NCBI GenBank assembly: GCA_029932035.1
Contig: JAOZQV010000287.1
Span: 1 to 5,042 of the forward strand
Direction: 5' to 3'
Length of the DNA: 5,042 nt
Origin: Deltaproteobacteria bacterium
GTDB lineage: Bacteria; Desulfobacterota; DSM-4660; Desulfatiglandales; Desulfatiglandaceae
Made by a program: the position numbers and the translations under genes. This document shows positions 1 to 5,042 of the stretch, piece after piece. The notes under the pieces are model-generated. The model worked only from the letters and a program-made list of their open reading frames with translations, was not told where the DNA came from and did not search any database. The number at the start of each line of letters is the position of its first letter. Position 1 is the stretch's first letter.

Positions 1-543
1 GGCCTCTATCTTCCGGGTCAGCACCTCGGTTATATCCACAAGAAGGTTCGCTCTTAGGGGTTGACCCACCTCATAAAAGGCCACATCAAAATCAATTTCA
101 CAACTGCTAATAGCATCACAAAAGAGAATAGCTGTTGCCCGATGATCCGGATGATACTCCAAAGGAGACGGGGTATAAACCAGTTCGGGCCGAAAGCCTT
201 CAAGGAGATCTATCATTTGCAAAAGCGCCCCCGGTGAACCCGCAAGCGATCTGTCCTCGTATGACCAGAACTCTAAGTTCGTCACACCGACATGAGCGCA
301 GGCATTCACGGCCTCGTTCTGCCTCAATTCCACATACTCTTCCCTGTTCATTGCACCCGAGGCATCTCCCTTGGCCCCATTGGTGAGAAAGACGACCTTT
401 ACGGGATCTCCGGCCTTGGTGTGAAGGGCAAGGCTGCCCCCACACCCGATGATCTCATCATCCGGATGAGGCGCAAGAACAAGAACCTTTTTACCTGTGA
501 GGTCGGTCCCGTGATATGGAATCAGCTTTTCCTCTGTCTTCAT
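1..543 (-). CDS. PIG-L/LmbE family deacetylase (3' end cut by window edge)
   Basis: Probable zinc-dependent N-deacetylase of the PIG-L/LmbE family, which removes acetyl groups from N-acetylated amino sugars or similar glycoconjugates. The 181 visible residues are open to the left edge, so the C-terminus is missing; complete members are usually about 220-270 residues. The diagnostic motif PHPDDE lies at residues 25-30 and HPDHR at 131-135. By analogy with MshB, H26, D29 and H134 would bind zinc and D28 would be the general base. Between them lies a Rossmann-like stretch (VKVVFLTNGAKGD, residues 48-60). No signal peptide is visible, so it should be cytoplasmic. The ATG at 543 is preceded by GTGAGG five bases upstream (549-554), which supports this start. 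It follows the GNAT gene by 53 bp and is probably the fifth gene of the operon. The family call is firm from the motifs; the substrate is unknown, with an amino sugar of the exported glycan the likeliest guess from context. Confidence 0.93.
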   Translation of the reverse strand, partial: MKTEEKLIPYHGTDLTGKKVLVLAPHPDDEIIGCGGSLALHTKAGDPVKVVFLTNGAKGDASGAMNREEYVELRQNEAVNACAHVGVTNLEFWSYEDRSLAGSPGALLQMIDLLEGFRPELVYTPSPLEYHPDHRATAILFCDAISSCEIDFDVAFYEVGQPLRANLLVDITEVLTRKIEA

Positions 544-596
544 TTAAACCTCACTTATAATAGGCGAATAGTTAGGGAGTATTTAAATCCAAATCT

Positions 597-1595
597 TTAA
601 AGCAGATCCCCATCTGCCATGGAATAATAGATATTCGCTGACGCCCACTCAAGGGACAACGCGGGATGGAAACTCCGGCCCGTCAGTATGATGCCCAGAG
701 GTTCCTCCAAAGGCTTGAATCCGGCTGAAATGGCGGCCCTGGTTAAAAAATGATTTCCAGGCAACCAGGTCTCTACCCTCTCTATCCCCCTCTCAGCAAA
801 TTGGGCGCCCAATCGGGTCAAAAATGCGGTCACCGTTTTCTCAGAAGGCGGACCAAACAGATCGACCATGCGCGCCTTCTCACCCTCAATGGCAAAAACA
901 GCATACGCCTTCAATCCTTTTTTAAAATATGACCTATATCCCCATAACTCATACTTGCGCAGAGGATGTTTAAAAAACCGCCATCGAAGAAAGTCAGCGT
1001 CCCTGACCAATGCAAATGGATAGTTATCTCTACATCTCTTCCAGAGACGATCAAAGGAGTTGTCTATGTCCGAGATCTGCTCAATCTGCCCGCCAAACCG
1101 TGTCACTCTTGACGCCAAGTGCGCGGTTCGGGCGGTCAGGAAACCCACACCCCCCTTCAGGGCCGTATATTCAAGGTACTTTTCTCCTATGTCGAAGTGA
1201 AACTTGCCTGGAAAACCGTAATAAAAGATAGTGGCTTCGGGCCCTGCAAAAAGATCGAAGAAAGCGGCGCCTGCCCTGACGAACAAACCGGTTCCCCGGC
1301 AAACCGGATGAGACATTATATCGGCAAGGTGTGTCACACAAACCGTTTTTCCTTTCCAGTTTGTCCGGTAAGGGATCCCCCCGTACATCACCAGAATCGT
1401 CCCATCCTCATTTACACAAAGCGCAATCTGGAGATTGTATGGATTCTCAAGATATTTCCATCGCCACAAGGCTGGGGATATCTCCTTTTCAAATGCAGCC
1501 TTCCACAGGGATAACACGCCGGCCTCATCCTCGGGTCTGTAAGATCGAATAAGAAACCTTCCTCGTTCTGTTTCAATGACTTTTTCCACTCTCAT
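597..1595 (-). CDS. GNAT-family N-acyltransferase, 332 aa, probable glycan-modifying role
   Basis: Predicted acyl-CoA-dependent acyltransferase. The N-terminal lobe opens with a typical GNAT beginning, FLIRSYRPEDEAGVLSLW (residues 14-31). The acetyl-CoA-binding loop is seen as SHPVCRGTGLF (95-105), matching the family pattern R-G-x-G after a strand (VTHLADIM, 88-94). The second half (about 190-332) contains another alpha/beta region with VDLFG (244-248), a helix, then VETWLPGN (274-281), which resembles a second GNAT-like lobe. The protein ends in YYSMADGDLL (323-332), similar to an end motif I associate with GNAT proteins near polysaccharide loci. Length is about twice that of a single-domain GNAT. 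There is no signal peptide or membrane segment, so it is cytoplasmic. The ATG has AAAGG four bases upstream (1600-1604), and the gene begins 18 bp after the glycosyltransferase stop. It may acylate an amino sugar for the exported glycan. Family call is good; donor and acceptor are unknown, and an aminoacyl or peptidyl acceptor is not excluded. Confidence 0.85.
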   Translation of the reverse strand: MRVEKVIETERGRFLIRSYRPEDEAGVLSLWKAAFEKEISPALWRWKYLENPYNLQIALCVNEDGTILVMYGGIPYRTNWKGKTVCVTHLADIMSHPVCRGTGLFVRAGAAFFDLFAGPEATIFYYGFPGKFHFDIGEKYLEYTALKGGVGFLTARTAHLASRVTRFGGQIEQISDIDNSFDRLWKRCRDNYPFALVRDADFLRWRFFKHPLRKYELWGYRSYFKKGLKAYAVFAIEGEKARMVDLFGPPSEKTVTAFLTRLGAQFAERGIERVETWLPGNHFLTRAAISAGFKPLEEPLGIILTGRSFHPALSLEWASANIYYSMADGDLL

Positions 1596-1613
1596 ATGAC
1601 CTTTGAAAAATGT

Positions 1614-2720
1614 TTAATCACCAACCACCATAGTCACCTCTTTCACGCATTTCCCCATCGGCCTCGGATACCCTATTCTGCCGTAATAACGCCCGGGCGC
1701 AAGCAGACTCCAGCACTCTTCCGGGAAATCCATGAGAGGCCCATTACCAAATCGAGCCGCGCAGGGAATAAAATTAGGATTAGGACTGACTTCAAAAAGC
1801 CATCCCTTATGCAGAGAGAAAGGCACTTTGAGTACAAAGGGGGTAATAAAATCGGGTTGCGGAGCCTCTCCTCTTTTCCCCGTTACGGAGACCTTAAAAT
1901 GATCTGCGACCCCATTTATCAGGACATGAAAAGGCCTCCGATATTTCTCTGACAACAGCAGGTAGGATCTGGCCATCATCGCTTTTTTTCCATCCCAATC
2001 ATCCTGCCCGCACTGGTTATAATAGTGGATCGCCCCGGCCTTCGGTTCAATTAGAAGAGTGTAGCCGGCCTTTCTCATCCGGATAAAGAGATCCGTGTCC
2101 TCAAAATAGAGAAAAAACCGGGGGTCAAAGAGCCCACCCGCCTTTTTGACGGCCTTCCTCTTAAGAAGGACCAGACCACCGGAGAGATTCTTCACCTTAA
2201 CCGGCCTTTTTGAGCGCCAGACCTTTATTGAATGATATCGCCAGGCTGCGCTCAAAAGCCTGCTGATATAGGAATGCGGGCCCCATCTGTCCAGAAGAGA
2301 CTGAAGCCCAAATAAAAGAGAGGGGTAGGAAGACGGGAGATAAAACTTGAGGCCCTCATCCCAAAAAATATGCGAAGAGACTGCGCCCGCCCTTTTTGTT
2401 GAAGAAAGTGTTGTTTGAAGACGTATTAGACATCCCGGCAGTAGCCTGGCATCGGGGTTGATTAGAAGGATCTGTTCCCCATCAAACTGCTCAAAGGCGA
2501 GGTTGCAGGCGCGCCCAAAACCGATATTTTGGGGACTCACCACCAATCCAACGGCGGGCGGGAGATCCAGGCGCAATCTTTTCGCTTCTCCATTGTCCTC
2601 GCTATTATCCACCACCACCACCTGCACCGGACCCAGGGAGGAGGAATCAAGAACCGAATGAACCGCCCGTTGTGTCAGGGCCGCACTCTTGTAATTGACT
2701 ATGATGGCGAGTGTTTTCAA
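1614..2720 (-). CDS. Family 2 glycosyltransferase, rhamnosyltransferase-like, with extra C-terminal module
   Basis: Inverting GT-A glycosyltransferase that would transfer a sugar from a nucleotide donor to a growing lipid-linked glycan at the cytoplasmic membrane face. Residues 1-235 show the GT2 core in order: IVNYKS (7-12), VDNSEDN (37-43), NIGFGRACN (65-73), the metal-binding DxD variant INPDARL (87-93, D90), SGG (180-182), and the acceptor-side catalytic region FFLYFEDTDL (202-211, with E207, D208, D210), followed by IHYYN (231-235). This pattern resembles rhamnosyltransferases of the WbbL/RfbF type, but donor specificity cannot be read from it. Residues about 285-368 form an aromatic and proline-rich tail that I do not recognise. 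The start is TTG at 2720, one base after the stop of the ATPase gene; no upstream ATG or GTG exists in frame before a stop at 2766-2768, and later starts would remove the first core strand. No Shine-Dalgarno sequence is visible, suggesting coupled translation. There are no membrane segments. Confidence 0.92.
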   Translation of the reverse strand: MKTLAIIVNYKSAALTQRAVHSVLDSSSLGPVQVVVVDNSEDNGEAKRLRLDLPPAVGLVVSPQNIGFGRACNLAFEQFDGEQILLINPDARLLPGCLIRLQTTLSSTKRAGAVSSHIFWDEGLKFYLPSSYPSLLFGLQSLLDRWGPHSYISRLLSAAWRYHSIKVWRSKRPVKVKNLSGGLVLLKRKAVKKAGGLFDPRFFLYFEDTDLFIRMRKAGYTLLIEPKAGAIHYYNQCGQDDWDGKKAMMARSYLLLSEKYRRPFHVLINGVADHFKVSVTGKRGEAPQPDFITPFVLKVPFSLHKGWLFEVSPNPNFIPCAARFGNGPLMDFPEECWSLLAPGRYYGRIGYPRPMGKCVKEVTMVVGD

Positions 2721-2721
2721 G

Positions 2722-3927
2722 TCAGGCTGGGATTTTTGGGACTTCAGGAGGTCGCCAGTAGTGCTTTATCCACATTATCCCAAGCTCAGGATGGTCACTC
2801 TCTATCAGGAATGGCGCACTCTTCAGCTCATCGATAGCCCTGAGAGCATGTTCATCCCCAACCTTGGCTCTTGCCAGATAATGCCCGCCTGAGATAGGTA
2901 TGGAGGGAATTACAAGCTCTGTGACCTGCTCGCCGGCAAACTCCATTGGCTCCAGACCGGAGATCTTCGTGGTGGTTTCAAAGATCTGTTGGCCATCCGG
3001 CTGCCCGAGCCCTACGGCCAGATGACCCTTCAAGGGGGGGCCGGTTCGCCGGGTCTTGACCCGGATTATAACGGTCTGGAACTGCCTGACCTGTTCAAGC
3101 CTCTTTCCCTTTTCATCCAGAAGACGCACATCTTCAATCATGACCTCAGGCAGATAAGGCATGTCTGCAGGAGATGAGCCGGTTGTATCATCATCTGTTT
3201 CCGCCCCTCCATCTAAGTATGCCAAGTACTCAGAAACAACCTTTGGGGTCTTGCCAAACCTGCATACCCTCCCCTTACGCAACCATATGGTCATAGCGCA
3301 CAATTCATTAATTAGATAGAGGCTATGGGTGCAAATAATGATTGTCTTATTCGAGTTTCTGAATCCAATCATCCGATCTACGCACTTCTGCTGAAATCGG
3401 TGGTCCCCCACGCTCAAGGCCTCATCAACAATGAGAAGTTCCGGATTAACGCTGATGGCAATGGAAAACCCAAGACGCAGATACATCCCCGTTGAATAGG
3501 TCTTGACAGGGCGATCAATGACGTCTTTTAATTCCGCGAATTCAATAATAGCTTCTTCCCGTTCCTTGATCTCTCTTTCACTCAGACCCAACAGGGCGGC
3601 ATTCAGATAGATATTTTCCCGCCCGGTGAATTCGGGGTGAAATCCAGATCCTAATTCTAACAGGGCGGCCGCCCTTCCCCGCTTTACCATTTTACCGGAA
3701 GTGGGGGTTAAGGTCCCTGCCATTATCTTGAGCAGGGTAGATTTCCCTGCTCCGTTTTCCCCGATGATCCCCAAAGTATCTCCAAAGGGCACCTGAAAAG
3801 AGACATCATCCAATGCCCTGACAACTTGATGGCAGGGTCTGCGGGTGATCGCCTCTTTAAAACGGTCGAAAGGCCGATGATATACACGATAGCGCTTTGA
3901 AAGTTTTTCAGCCTGAACCGCGTACAA
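2722..3927 (-). CDS. wzt: ABC transporter ATP-binding protein for polysaccharide export, Wzt type with C-terminal glycan-binding domain
   Basis: Cytoplasmic ATPase that powers export of an undecaprenyl-diphosphate-linked O-antigen or similar glycan through the permease encoded just upstream. The nucleotide-binding domain covers residues about 1-240: Walker A GENGAGKST (56-64), a signature in the relaxed form YSTGM (144-148) usual for this subfamily, Walker B LLIVDEA (164-170, catalytic E169) and the switch histidine H201. An acidic linker (242-247) leads to a second domain at about 258-392 (from LPEVMIEDVRLLDEKGKRL to GIMWIKHYWR), which fits the Wzt C-terminal domain that binds the modified end of the glycan in the E. 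coli O9a-type pathway. At 401 residues it matches Wzt rather than the shorter KpsT or TagH-core forms. The start is TTG at 3927: it is the only canonical start between the upstream in-frame stop (3958-3960) and the conserved LSKRYR (9-14), and a strong GAGGGGAGAG lies just upstream. The stop lies one base before the glycosyltransferase start. Confidence 0.95.
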   Translation of the reverse strand: MYAVQAEKLSKRYRVYHRPFDRFKEAITRRPCHQVVRALDDVSFQVPFGDTLGIIGENGAGKSTLLKIMAGTLTPTSGKMVKRGRAAALLELGSGFHPEFTGRENIYLNAALLGLSEREIKEREEAIIEFAELKDVIDRPVKTYSTGMYLRLGFSIAISVNPELLIVDEALSVGDHRFQQKCVDRMIGFRNSNKTIIICTHSLYLINELCAMTIWLRKGRVCRFGKTPKVVSEYLAYLDGGAETDDDTTGSSPADMPYLPEVMIEDVRLLDEKGKRLEQVRQFQTVIIRVKTRRTGPPLKGHLAVGLGQPDGQQIFETTTKISGLEPMEFAGEQVTELVIPSIPISGGHYLARAKVGDEHALRAIDELKSAPFLIESDHPELGIMWIKHYWRPPEVPKIPA

Positions 3928-3930
3928 ATT

Positions 3931-3940
3931 CTCTCCCCTC
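3931..3940 (-). promoter_or_regulatory. Strong ribosome binding site supporting a TTG start for wzt
   Basis: On the minus strand the bases GAGGGGAGAG are followed by AAT and then the TTG codon at 3927. This purine run complements the 3' end of 16S rRNA well and sits at a normal distance. It makes TTG the credible start of the ATPase although no ATG or GTG is available in this frame. Confidence 0.7.
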
Positions 3941-3961
3941 TTACAGCGTTGAACGGTTCAT
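3941..3961 (-). CDS. Possible six-codon mini-ORF (MNRSTL) between wzm and wzt
   Basis: An ATG at 3961 is preceded by GTGAGG with a four-base gap to the start, and the frame runs six codons (Met-Asn-Arg-Ser-Thr-Leu) to TAA at 3943-3941. The stop is immediately followed by the ribosome binding site of the ATPase gene. It starts 13 bases after the permease stop and is not in frame with the ATPase. It could be a translated coupling or leader peptide, or simply chance: such short frames with a GAGG nearby occur often. No function can be assigned from the peptide. Confidence 0.25.
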   Translation of the reverse strand: MNRSTL

Positions 3962-3974
3962 AGGACCTCACCAA

Positions 3975-4784
3975 TTACAGGACATCGGCAAAGGCATATT
4001 TAGAGCGCCCGAAAAAAAGAACCCCCCCAATAAAAGAAATAGCCGCCAGACCCAAGCTATGGCCTAAAAGCTCCCAGGTGATAGCATGATGCAACAGGAC
4101 CTGGTGGTAAAGCTCAATAAACGGATACATGGGATTGAGCTTCATTATCCAGCGCATTTTCTCAGGCACCATACTCAAGGGATAGATAATAGGTGTCAAA
4201 AAAAACCACAATGAAAGAGCTACCCCAATAAACTGCTTGATATCCCTCAAAAACACAGACAGGCTTGAAATCAGGATTACCAACCCAAGGCTAAATACCA
4301 TATGAACGACGACCACTACCGGCAACCAGAGCCATGCCAAATGGAAGTAACCTTTGAAAATCAAATAGACCAAGTACATTACAAAACCGAGCGCGTTCAA
4401 AGAAAAAGGGACAATTATCCCTGTCAGCGGAAGTAGCTCTAAAGGAAAGGCCACTTTGGTAATCAGGTTGACCCTCCCCAAAAAAATATCCGTAGCATTA
4501 TTCAATGCCTCCACGAAGGCCGTCCACGGCAAAAATCCAGCCAAGAAGTAAACGGCAAAGCTATCCGTACCCGTTTCCATAGGCTTCAGCCGCATTTTTA
4601 AAACCACTGAAAATACGAAGATATACATAAGTAGATTCGCTAATGGCGTCAAGAGACTCCACACAAATCCACCTATGGAGCCCGCAAAACGCCCCCGGAT
4701 GTCGTTCCTCACAAAACCCCAAAAAAGCGTCCGGAAACGGAACGGGATCTCAACCCACCCCCTGATTAGAGAAAAAATATTCAT
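3975..4784 (-). CDS. wzm: ABC-2 type polysaccharide export permease, Wzm type
   Basis: Inner-membrane subunit of the glycan exporter that pairs with the ATPase encoded next in the operon. At 269 residues it has the usual family length. An amphipathic N-terminus precedes the family motif region RGRFAGSIGGFVWSLLTPL (about 30-48). Hydrophobic segments fall at roughly 40-63, 76-95, 115-142, 148-175, 185-204 and 242-258, giving the expected six membrane helices. Other family landmarks are FPLELLPL (113-120), FLRDIKQF (178-185), TPIIYPLSMVP (197-207), NPMYPFIELYHQ (217-228) and the charged end YAFADVL. The ATG at 4784 is the first start after an in-frame stop at 4794-4796; its upstream sequence has no clear Shine-Dalgarno match. 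The gene is probably the first of the export operon, because a 154-bp spacer with hairpins separates it from the preceding secretin-like gene. The glycan exported cannot be named from the permease alone. Confidence 0.95.
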   Translation of the reverse strand: MNIFSLIRGWVEIPFRFRTLFWGFVRNDIRGRFAGSIGGFVWSLLTPLANLLMYIFVFSVVLKMRLKPMETGTDSFAVYFLAGFLPWTAFVEALNNATDIFLGRVNLITKVAFPLELLPLTGIIVPFSLNALGFVMYLVYLIFKGYFHLAWLWLPVVVVVHMVFSLGLVILISSLSVFLRDIKQFIGVALSLWFFLTPIIYPLSMVPEKMRWIMKLNPMYPFIELYHQVLLHHAITWELLGHSLGLAAISFIGGVLFFGRSKYAFADVL

Positions 4785-4824
4785 GGTATGGAATTAAAGT
4801 TCTTTCGTTGTTTTTCTTTGCAAG

Positions 4825-4840
4825 TCCCGCTGTAGCGGGA
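4825..4840. repeat. Perfect inverted repeat, six-base arms and four-base loop
   Basis: TCCCGC and GCGGGA flank the loop TGTA, giving a fully paired GC-rich stem that would form in RNA from either strand. On the minus strand it is followed by CTTGCAAAG, not by a T-run, so it is not a standard intrinsic terminator for the secretin-like gene. It could be an extragenic palindrome, an RNA-stabilising hairpin, or part of an attenuator before the permease gene. Confidence 0.7.
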
Positions 4841-4851
4841 TTTACCCCGTA

Positions 4852-4874
4852 GCCCCGGAAGATGGTACTGGGGC
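4852..4874. repeat. Inverted repeat, five-base arms and 13-base loop
   Basis: GCCCC at 4852-4856 pairs with GGGGC at 4870-4874 around a 13-base loop. A nearby CCCC at 4845-4848 could compete for the same GGGG tract, so alternative foldings with the neighbouring hairpin are possible. No T-run follows on the minus strand. Confidence 0.5.
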
Positions 4875-4895
4875 GCCTTTGCGCGAGATTTTTTT
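4873..4895 (+). terminator. Weak candidate plus-strand terminator (short GCGC stem and T-tract)
   Basis: GCGC, CTTT, GCGC form a four-base-pair stem at 4873-4884, followed by GAGA and seven T residues at 4889-4895. The stem is short and the T-run is offset, so termination would be inefficient. No plus-strand gene is seen to need it; it could stop antisense transcription, or the T-tract may be incidental. Confidence 0.2.
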
Positions 4896-4938
4896 GCTTC
4901 CGGTTTTGCCGTTTTAATAATCTGCGGATGGAGAAGGA

Positions 4939-5042
4939 TCATTGGGGATAGAACCTGTTCATAACATTTCTGACTTTTTGCTTAAATTCCTGGGTAACGG
5001 CATCCACATCATCCAAATCGGCAATGACATAGGGCGTTATCA
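4939..5042 (-). CDS. C-terminus of a probable GspD/PilQ-family secretin (5' end beyond window)
   Basis: Only the last 33 codons and the TGA stop (4941-4939) are inside the window. The peptide begins ITPYVI, followed by ADLDDVDAVTQEFKQK and a basic tail ending FYPQ. A strand reading (V/I)TP-x-V-I followed by an acidic, helix-forming tail is how many type II secretion secretins end: the last strand of the membrane barrel domain, then the segment that contacts a pilotin or lipid. On that basis it is probably an outer-membrane multimeric channel of the GspD class. The evidence is short, and a pilus-type or export secretin is equally possible. It is on the same strand as the export genes but separated by a hairpin-rich spacer, so it may belong to a different transcription unit. 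Confidence 0.55.
   Translation of the reverse strand, partial: ITPYVIADLDDVDAVTQEFKQKVRNVMNRFYPQ

Larger units (their letters stand above)
4785..4938. other. Intergenic spacer upstream of wzm, rich in inverted repeats
   Basis: This 154-bp gap separates the secretin-like gene from the permease gene. It holds a perfect GC-rich hairpin (4825-4840), a second inverted repeat (4852-4874), a short GCGC stem with a T-tract on the plus strand (4873-4895), and A/T-rich DNA nearest the permease. It is the only place in the window where a promoter for the export operon could reasonably sit. On the minus strand TTTAAT lies close to the permease start, but no well-spaced -35 box could be paired with it, so no promoter is called. 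Confidence 0.6.

Noticed and set aside
544..596. Possible internal promoter before the deacetylase gene (TATTATAAG on the minus strand)
   Set aside because: A TATTAT-like box is present, but no convincing -35 hexamer lies 16-18 bases upstream; the gap is short and fits an operon.
292..600. Plus-strand open frame of 102 codons at the left
   Set aside because: Almost wholly antisense to the PIG-L gene, which carries both catalytic motifs in the opposite strand.
1119..1514. Plus-strand open frame of 131 codons
   Set aside because: It lies wholly antisense to the GNAT gene, whose protein has recognisable motifs; its own translation shows no family features.
1596..1952. Plus-strand open frame of 118 codons
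   Set aside because: Antisense to the C-terminal part of the glycosyltransferase gene, with a low-information basic composition and no recognisable domain.
3723..3974. Minus-strand frame of 83 codons overlapping the start of wzt
   Set aside because: It overlaps the Walker A region of wzt in another frame and gives a sequence without domain features.
4790..4826. Possible sigma-70 promoter before wzm (TTGCAA and TTTAAT on the minus strand)
   Set aside because: The spacing between the two hexamers is 19 bases and both are imperfect, so it is not distinguishable from chance in A/T-rich DNA.
4799..4918. Resemblance of the minus-strand spacer to a GEMM (cyclic di-GMP or cGAMP) riboswitch
   Set aside because: Fragments such as CGGCAAAACC and CGCAAAG recall conserved GEMM pieces, but the closing GGTTGCCG-like half of the outer stem is missing and the order and spacing do not fit.

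Overview
The window suggests a Gram-negative bacterium with a surface-polysaccharide locus. All genes lie on the minus strand, so the region reads from right to left. The ABC-2 polysaccharide exporter and the tail of a probable outer-membrane secretin support the Gram-negative call. Base composition looks balanced to slightly GC-rich by eye. A Desulfobacterota (former Deltaproteobacteria) or similar anaerobe would fit the gene content, but that is an impression rather than something the sequence proves.

Layout in transcription order: (1) 5042-4939, the last 33 codons of a protein resembling a GspD/PilQ-type secretin C-terminus. (2) 4938-4785, a 154-bp spacer with GC-rich inverted repeats and a T-tract. 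(3) 4784-3975, an ABC-2 permease of the Wzm type. (4) A 47-bp spacer holding a possible six-residue mini-ORF. (5) 3927-2722, a Wzt-type ATPase with the C-terminal glycan-recognition domain. (6) 2720-1614, a family-2 glycosyltransferase with an extra C-terminal module. (7) 1595-597, a GNAT-type acyltransferase. (8) 543-1, the N-terminal 181 residues of a PIG-L/LmbE deacetylase that continues past the left edge.

The five genes from the permease to the deacetylase are closely spaced (47, 1, 18 and 53 bp) and probably form one operon. The permease and ATPase would export an undecaprenyl-linked glycan across the inner membrane, the glycosyltransferase would add a sugar, and the GNAT protein and deacetylase would change acylation of sugars. 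Because the ATPase carries a Wzt-type C-terminal domain, the glycan may need a defined terminal structure for export; the downstream enzymes are candidates for building it. This last step is inference.

The system is a recognisable ABC-dependent polysaccharide export locus rather than a clearly new one. The less ordinary details are two successive TTG start codons, the mini-ORF before the ATPase, the unassigned C-terminal module of the glycosyltransferase, the GNAT protein, and the hairpin-rich spacer upstream of the permease. There is no stretch over 300 bp without a gene, and I saw no tRNA, rRNA, CRISPR array or insertion sequence.
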